This document shows positions 14,586 to 16,336 of a DNA stretch of 16,336 nucleotides, one piece after another (position 1 is the stretch's first letter; each line of letters starts with the position of its first letter). The stretch is from CAYMRB01 sp964392615 (GTDB lineage: Bacteria; Planctomycetota; UBA8108), in assembly GCA_964392615.1 (NCBI GenBank), contig CAYMRB010000217.1, forward strand, positions 1 through 16,336, given 5' to 3'. The notes beneath the pieces are model-generated. The model had not been told where the DNA came from, made no database searches, and saw only the letters and a program-made list of their open reading frames with translations. A program made the position numbers and the translations under genes.

Positions 14586-15527
14586 TCAGAGGTCGTCGGA
14601 GAGCAAGCACCGCTCGACGAAGCCCGCGGGCAGCGACAGGACCTTCGAGGCGGCCGCGGCGAGCTGCGTCTTTCGCCTCGCGACATCGACCGTCGGGTCG
14701 ACTCGGCGCGCCAGGTCGAGCTTCTCCGCGGCCCAGGCCTGCAGGCATCGCCTCAGGTCGAGCTGCACGCACGGCGCTCCCGCCACGAGAAGACTGTGAA
14801 CATCGGCCGCCGAGCAAGGAGCCTTCCTCGCCAACGGCACCTCGACCGAAGCGGCAACGCGAACGCTGCGGTGAGCGTAGTGCACGATGCGGACCGCGTC
14901 GACGTCGACCGTCGGCTCCTCCGAGCAGCTCTTCAACTCGGCCTCGAGCTGGTCCATCATCGTGCGGGGGAGCGGCTCTTTGATGTACCCGACCGCGATG
15001 TGGACCGCCTCGGTCTCATCGCACGAGCGGATGTTCAGGACGGCCTTGAGATCCGTTCGCAGCTGCTTCAACCGCGCTGCGGACGATCCCGTGGCCTGAC
15101 CGAGCAGCACGATCTCGCCTCGACCGTTCACACAGAGCCGGTCGAACACGGCTGTGAAGCGGCGACAGCCGGAGCTCTGCAGGATGTCCAGCAGCTGATC
15201 GATGGCACCGAGCCCCTGCTCGTCGTCGCTGTCCTCGCCCTGGCGAGAAAGGACCGTGTCGGCGGCCTTTCCGGGCTGCTCGTAGTTCGATCGGACGGCT
15301 GACCCGATCGTCGTGTGCATGTGGTGCAATCCGTACAGCCGGACGAAATCGGCGCATGCGCTCTCGATGATGGCGCGGATAGCGAGCAGGGCCCGCTGGA
15401 ATCCCTCCGCACTCGAGCCGCTGAAGGGCGCTCCCGCCAGGACGGTCGTCCCGAACGCCGAGAGGAGGGGAAAGTTCTTCAACGACGACGGGTCGTAGTC
15501 ACCGGTCGTCTTGATGATCGGCTTCAT
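14586..15527 (-). CDS. 2H phosphoesterase-like protein (second motif degenerate)
   Basis: 313 residues from ATG 15527, chosen because AAGGAAGGA precedes it closely. The frame is open to 15668 but that extension looks non-coding. Two H-x-T-like motifs stand about 105 residues apart: HMHTTIG (H71, T73) and AVHIAVGYI (H176, A178). Around the second lies the order expected for the 2H superfamily (2'-5' RNA ligase/cyclic phosphodiesterase/AKAP7-like): RFTAVFDRLCVNGRGEIVLL, a helix ARLKQLRTDLKAVL, the motif strand, then VDVDAVRIVHYAHR. In active members both motifs have Thr or Ser after the His; here the second has Ala, so activity may be reduced or altered. The C-terminal 75 residues (helical, CVQLDLRRCLQAWAAEKLDL) are not recognised. 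There is no signal peptide, so it is cytoplasmic. The family assignment is by motif and order only and is moderate. Confidence 0.5.
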   Translation of the reverse strand: MKPIIKTTGDYDPSSLKNFPLLSAFGTTVLAGAPFSGSSAEGFQRALLAIRAIIESACADFVRLYGLHHMHTTIGSAVRSNYEQPGKAADTVLSRQGEDSDDEQGLGAIDQLLDILQSSGCRRFTAVFDRLCVNGRGEIVLLGQATGSSAARLKQLRTDLKAVLNIRSCDETEAVHIAVGYIKEPLPRTMMDQLEAELKSCSEEPTVDVDAVRIVHYAHRSVRVAASVEVPLARKAPCSAADVHSLLVAGAPCVQLDLRRCLQAWAAEKLDLARRVDPTVDVARRKTQLAAAASKVLSLPAGFVERCLLSDDL

Positions 15528-15651
15528 GGTTCCTTCCTTGCTGCTCGTGACGCGTGCCCACGTGCGCGGGCTTCTGCCAGGGCGTCGCCGCGGGAATCGT
15601 CCTCGCGGCATCGACAAGCAAGGTAGCCGATCGTGTTGAATCGCGATGAAA

Positions 15652-15665
15652 CAGAAACATTTCTG
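15652..15665. promoter_or_regulatory. Inverted repeat CAGAAA-CA-TTTCTG upstream of the 2H-like gene
   Basis: Six-base arms around a 2-base centre, in the 206-base gap between the sigma factor gene and the 2H-like gene (both minus strand). It could be an operator for the 2H-like gene or the AT-rich end of the sigma factor transcript. A TTTC follows on the minus strand. Confidence 0.3.
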
Positions 15666-15670
15666 CACGC

Positions 15671-15712
15671 GAGAGCCCGGTCGATCGCGTCTCGCTGATC
15701 GAACGGGCCCTT
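15671..15712 (-). terminator. Strong hairpin downstream of the sigma factor gene
   Basis: Arms 15671-15686 and 15697-15712 pair along 16 positions with few mismatches (GCCCGGTCGATC against GATCGAACGGGC) around a 10-base loop. The hairpin begins 21 bases after the sigma factor stop. It lacks an immediate T-run; the nearest T-rich bases come with the CAGAAA/TTTCTG repeat next to it. Confidence 0.5.
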
Positions 15713-15733
15713 CTGCCCCGCACTCCCGGGAGA

Positions 15734-16336
15734 CTACAGCGTGTCGAGGAAGCCCTCGAGCATGCGACTGCGGCGCGGATGCTGGAGCTTGCAGAGAGAC
15801 TTCGCCTCGATCTGCCGAACCCGCTCACGCGTCACCTTGAAGATCTTCCCGACCTCTTCGAGGGTGTAGGTGTTCCCGTCGCCCAGGCCGAAGCGCAGCT
15901 TGATGATCTCGCGCTCGCGATAGTTGAGCGTGTCGAGAACCTGGCTCAGCCTCTCCTTGAGCATCGCGTGGGTCGCCGAGCGGACCGGCGATACTGCGCC
16001 CTTGTCTTCGAGGAGATCTCCGAAGAGCCCGTCGTCCGAGTCGCCGATGGGGCGATCCAGAGAGATCGGGTGCCGGGACATCTTGACGACCCTGCGCGTC
16101 TCGTCCTCGCTGATGTCGAGCTGATGCGCGATCTCCTTGATCGTCGGCTCGCGACCGATCGTCTGGGTGAGCTGCTTGATCGCGTTGCGGACCTGGCTCA
16201 TCCTCTCGATCATGTGGACCGGAATGCGAATCGTCCGCGCCTGGTCCGCGACCGAGCGCGTGATCGCCTGGCGAATCCACCATGTGGCGTAGGTCGAGAA
16301 TTTGAACCCGCGACGATACTCGTACTTCTCGACGGC
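15734..16336 (-). CDS. rpoD: RNA polymerase primary sigma factor, C-terminal part (5' end outside window)
   Basis: 200 residues, open to the window edge. The visible part starts in region 2 (EKYEYRRGFKFSTYATWWIR, then QAITRSVADQARTIRIPVHM), which contacts the -10 element. It continues through region 3 (NAIKQLTQTIGREPTIKEIA, PISLDRPIGDSDDG) into region 4, with NYREREIIKLRFGLGDG and the helix-turn-helix YTLEEVGKIFKVTRERVRQI that reads the -35 element. The match to housekeeping sigma-70/SigA is near-canonical, including VTRERVRQIEAKSL. An ATG at 16213 is internal, not a start. It directs most vegetative transcription, so ordinary TTGACA/TATAAT promoters can be expected in this genome. A hairpin lies just downstream; the 2H-like gene follows on the same strand after 206 bases. 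Confidence 0.95.
   Translation of the reverse strand, partial: AVEKYEYRRGFKFSTYATWWIRQAITRSVADQARTIRIPVHMIERMSQVRNAIKQLTQTIGREPTIKEIAHQLDISEDETRRVVKMSRHPISLDRPIGDSDDGLFGDLLEDKGAVSPVRSATHAMLKERLSQVLDTLNYREREIIKLRFGLGDGNTYTLEEVGKIFKVTRERVRQIEAKSLCKLQHPRRSRMLEGFLDTL

Noticed and set aside
15528..15668. A 47-residue N-terminal extension of the 2H-like protein
   Set aside because: It is Arg/Pro-rich with no homology, and a strong Shine-Dalgarno lies directly before ATG 15527.

Overview
The window is GC-rich and gene-dense. Its gene content points to a bacterium of the Planctomycetes or a close PVC relative. The evidence is two secreted sulfatases, two secreted proteins ending in a tandem dockerin-like pair (motif of the type GDxNxDGxxDxSDAxxxLxYLFLG), an FHA protein with a degenerate kinase domain, a von Willebrand A protein, a large DUF4388/TPR/beta-propeller membrane protein and a vegetative sigma factor. 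The lineage is inferred from these families only; no rRNA or marker tree was possible. TGA is used as an ordinary stop and TGG as Trp.

Layout. 1-162: a GTCGGA-type hexanucleotide tract, possibly the Ser/acidic tail of an upstream gene. 165-1622 (+): FHA-pseudokinase membrane protein. 1638-5111 (-): 1157-residue multidomain sulfatase. ~5110-6636 (+): a second sulfatase, divergent from the first with abutting starts. 6739-8193 (+): secreted seven-repeat FG-GAP propeller with dockerin-like tail, broken by a single in-frame TGA at 7081-7083. 8194-9613: a scar region holding an internally deleted IS1182-type transposase (-) and the C-terminal part of a GxxExxY gene (+) bounded by a perfect 26-nt inverted repeat. 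9614-10984 (-): secreted vWA protein. 11213-14566 (+): DUF4388-TPR-TM-PEGA-like-propeller protein, divergent from the vWA gene. 14586-15527 (-): protein resembling 2H phosphoesterases. 15734-16336 (-): 3' part of the primary sigma factor gene, running off the window.

How it fits together. The left half looks like secreted polysaccharide-sulfate degradation: two formylglycine-type sulfatases with intact metal and nucleophile motifs, and a propeller protein carrying the same C-terminal module as the larger sulfatase. That shared tail suggests common surface sorting or attachment. The right half is envelope and regulatory machinery. The middle is the only region with clear signs of mobile DNA and gene decay.

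The most unusual items are the GxxExxY fragment inside the long inverted repeat, the single nonsense codon in an otherwise intact propeller gene, the near-identical roughly 200-residue domains bracketing the sulfatase core, a perfect palindrome over the likely promoter of the DUF4388 gene, and the 2H-like protein whose second motif has lost its Thr/Ser. No CRISPR array, tRNA, rRNA or complete mobile element was seen.
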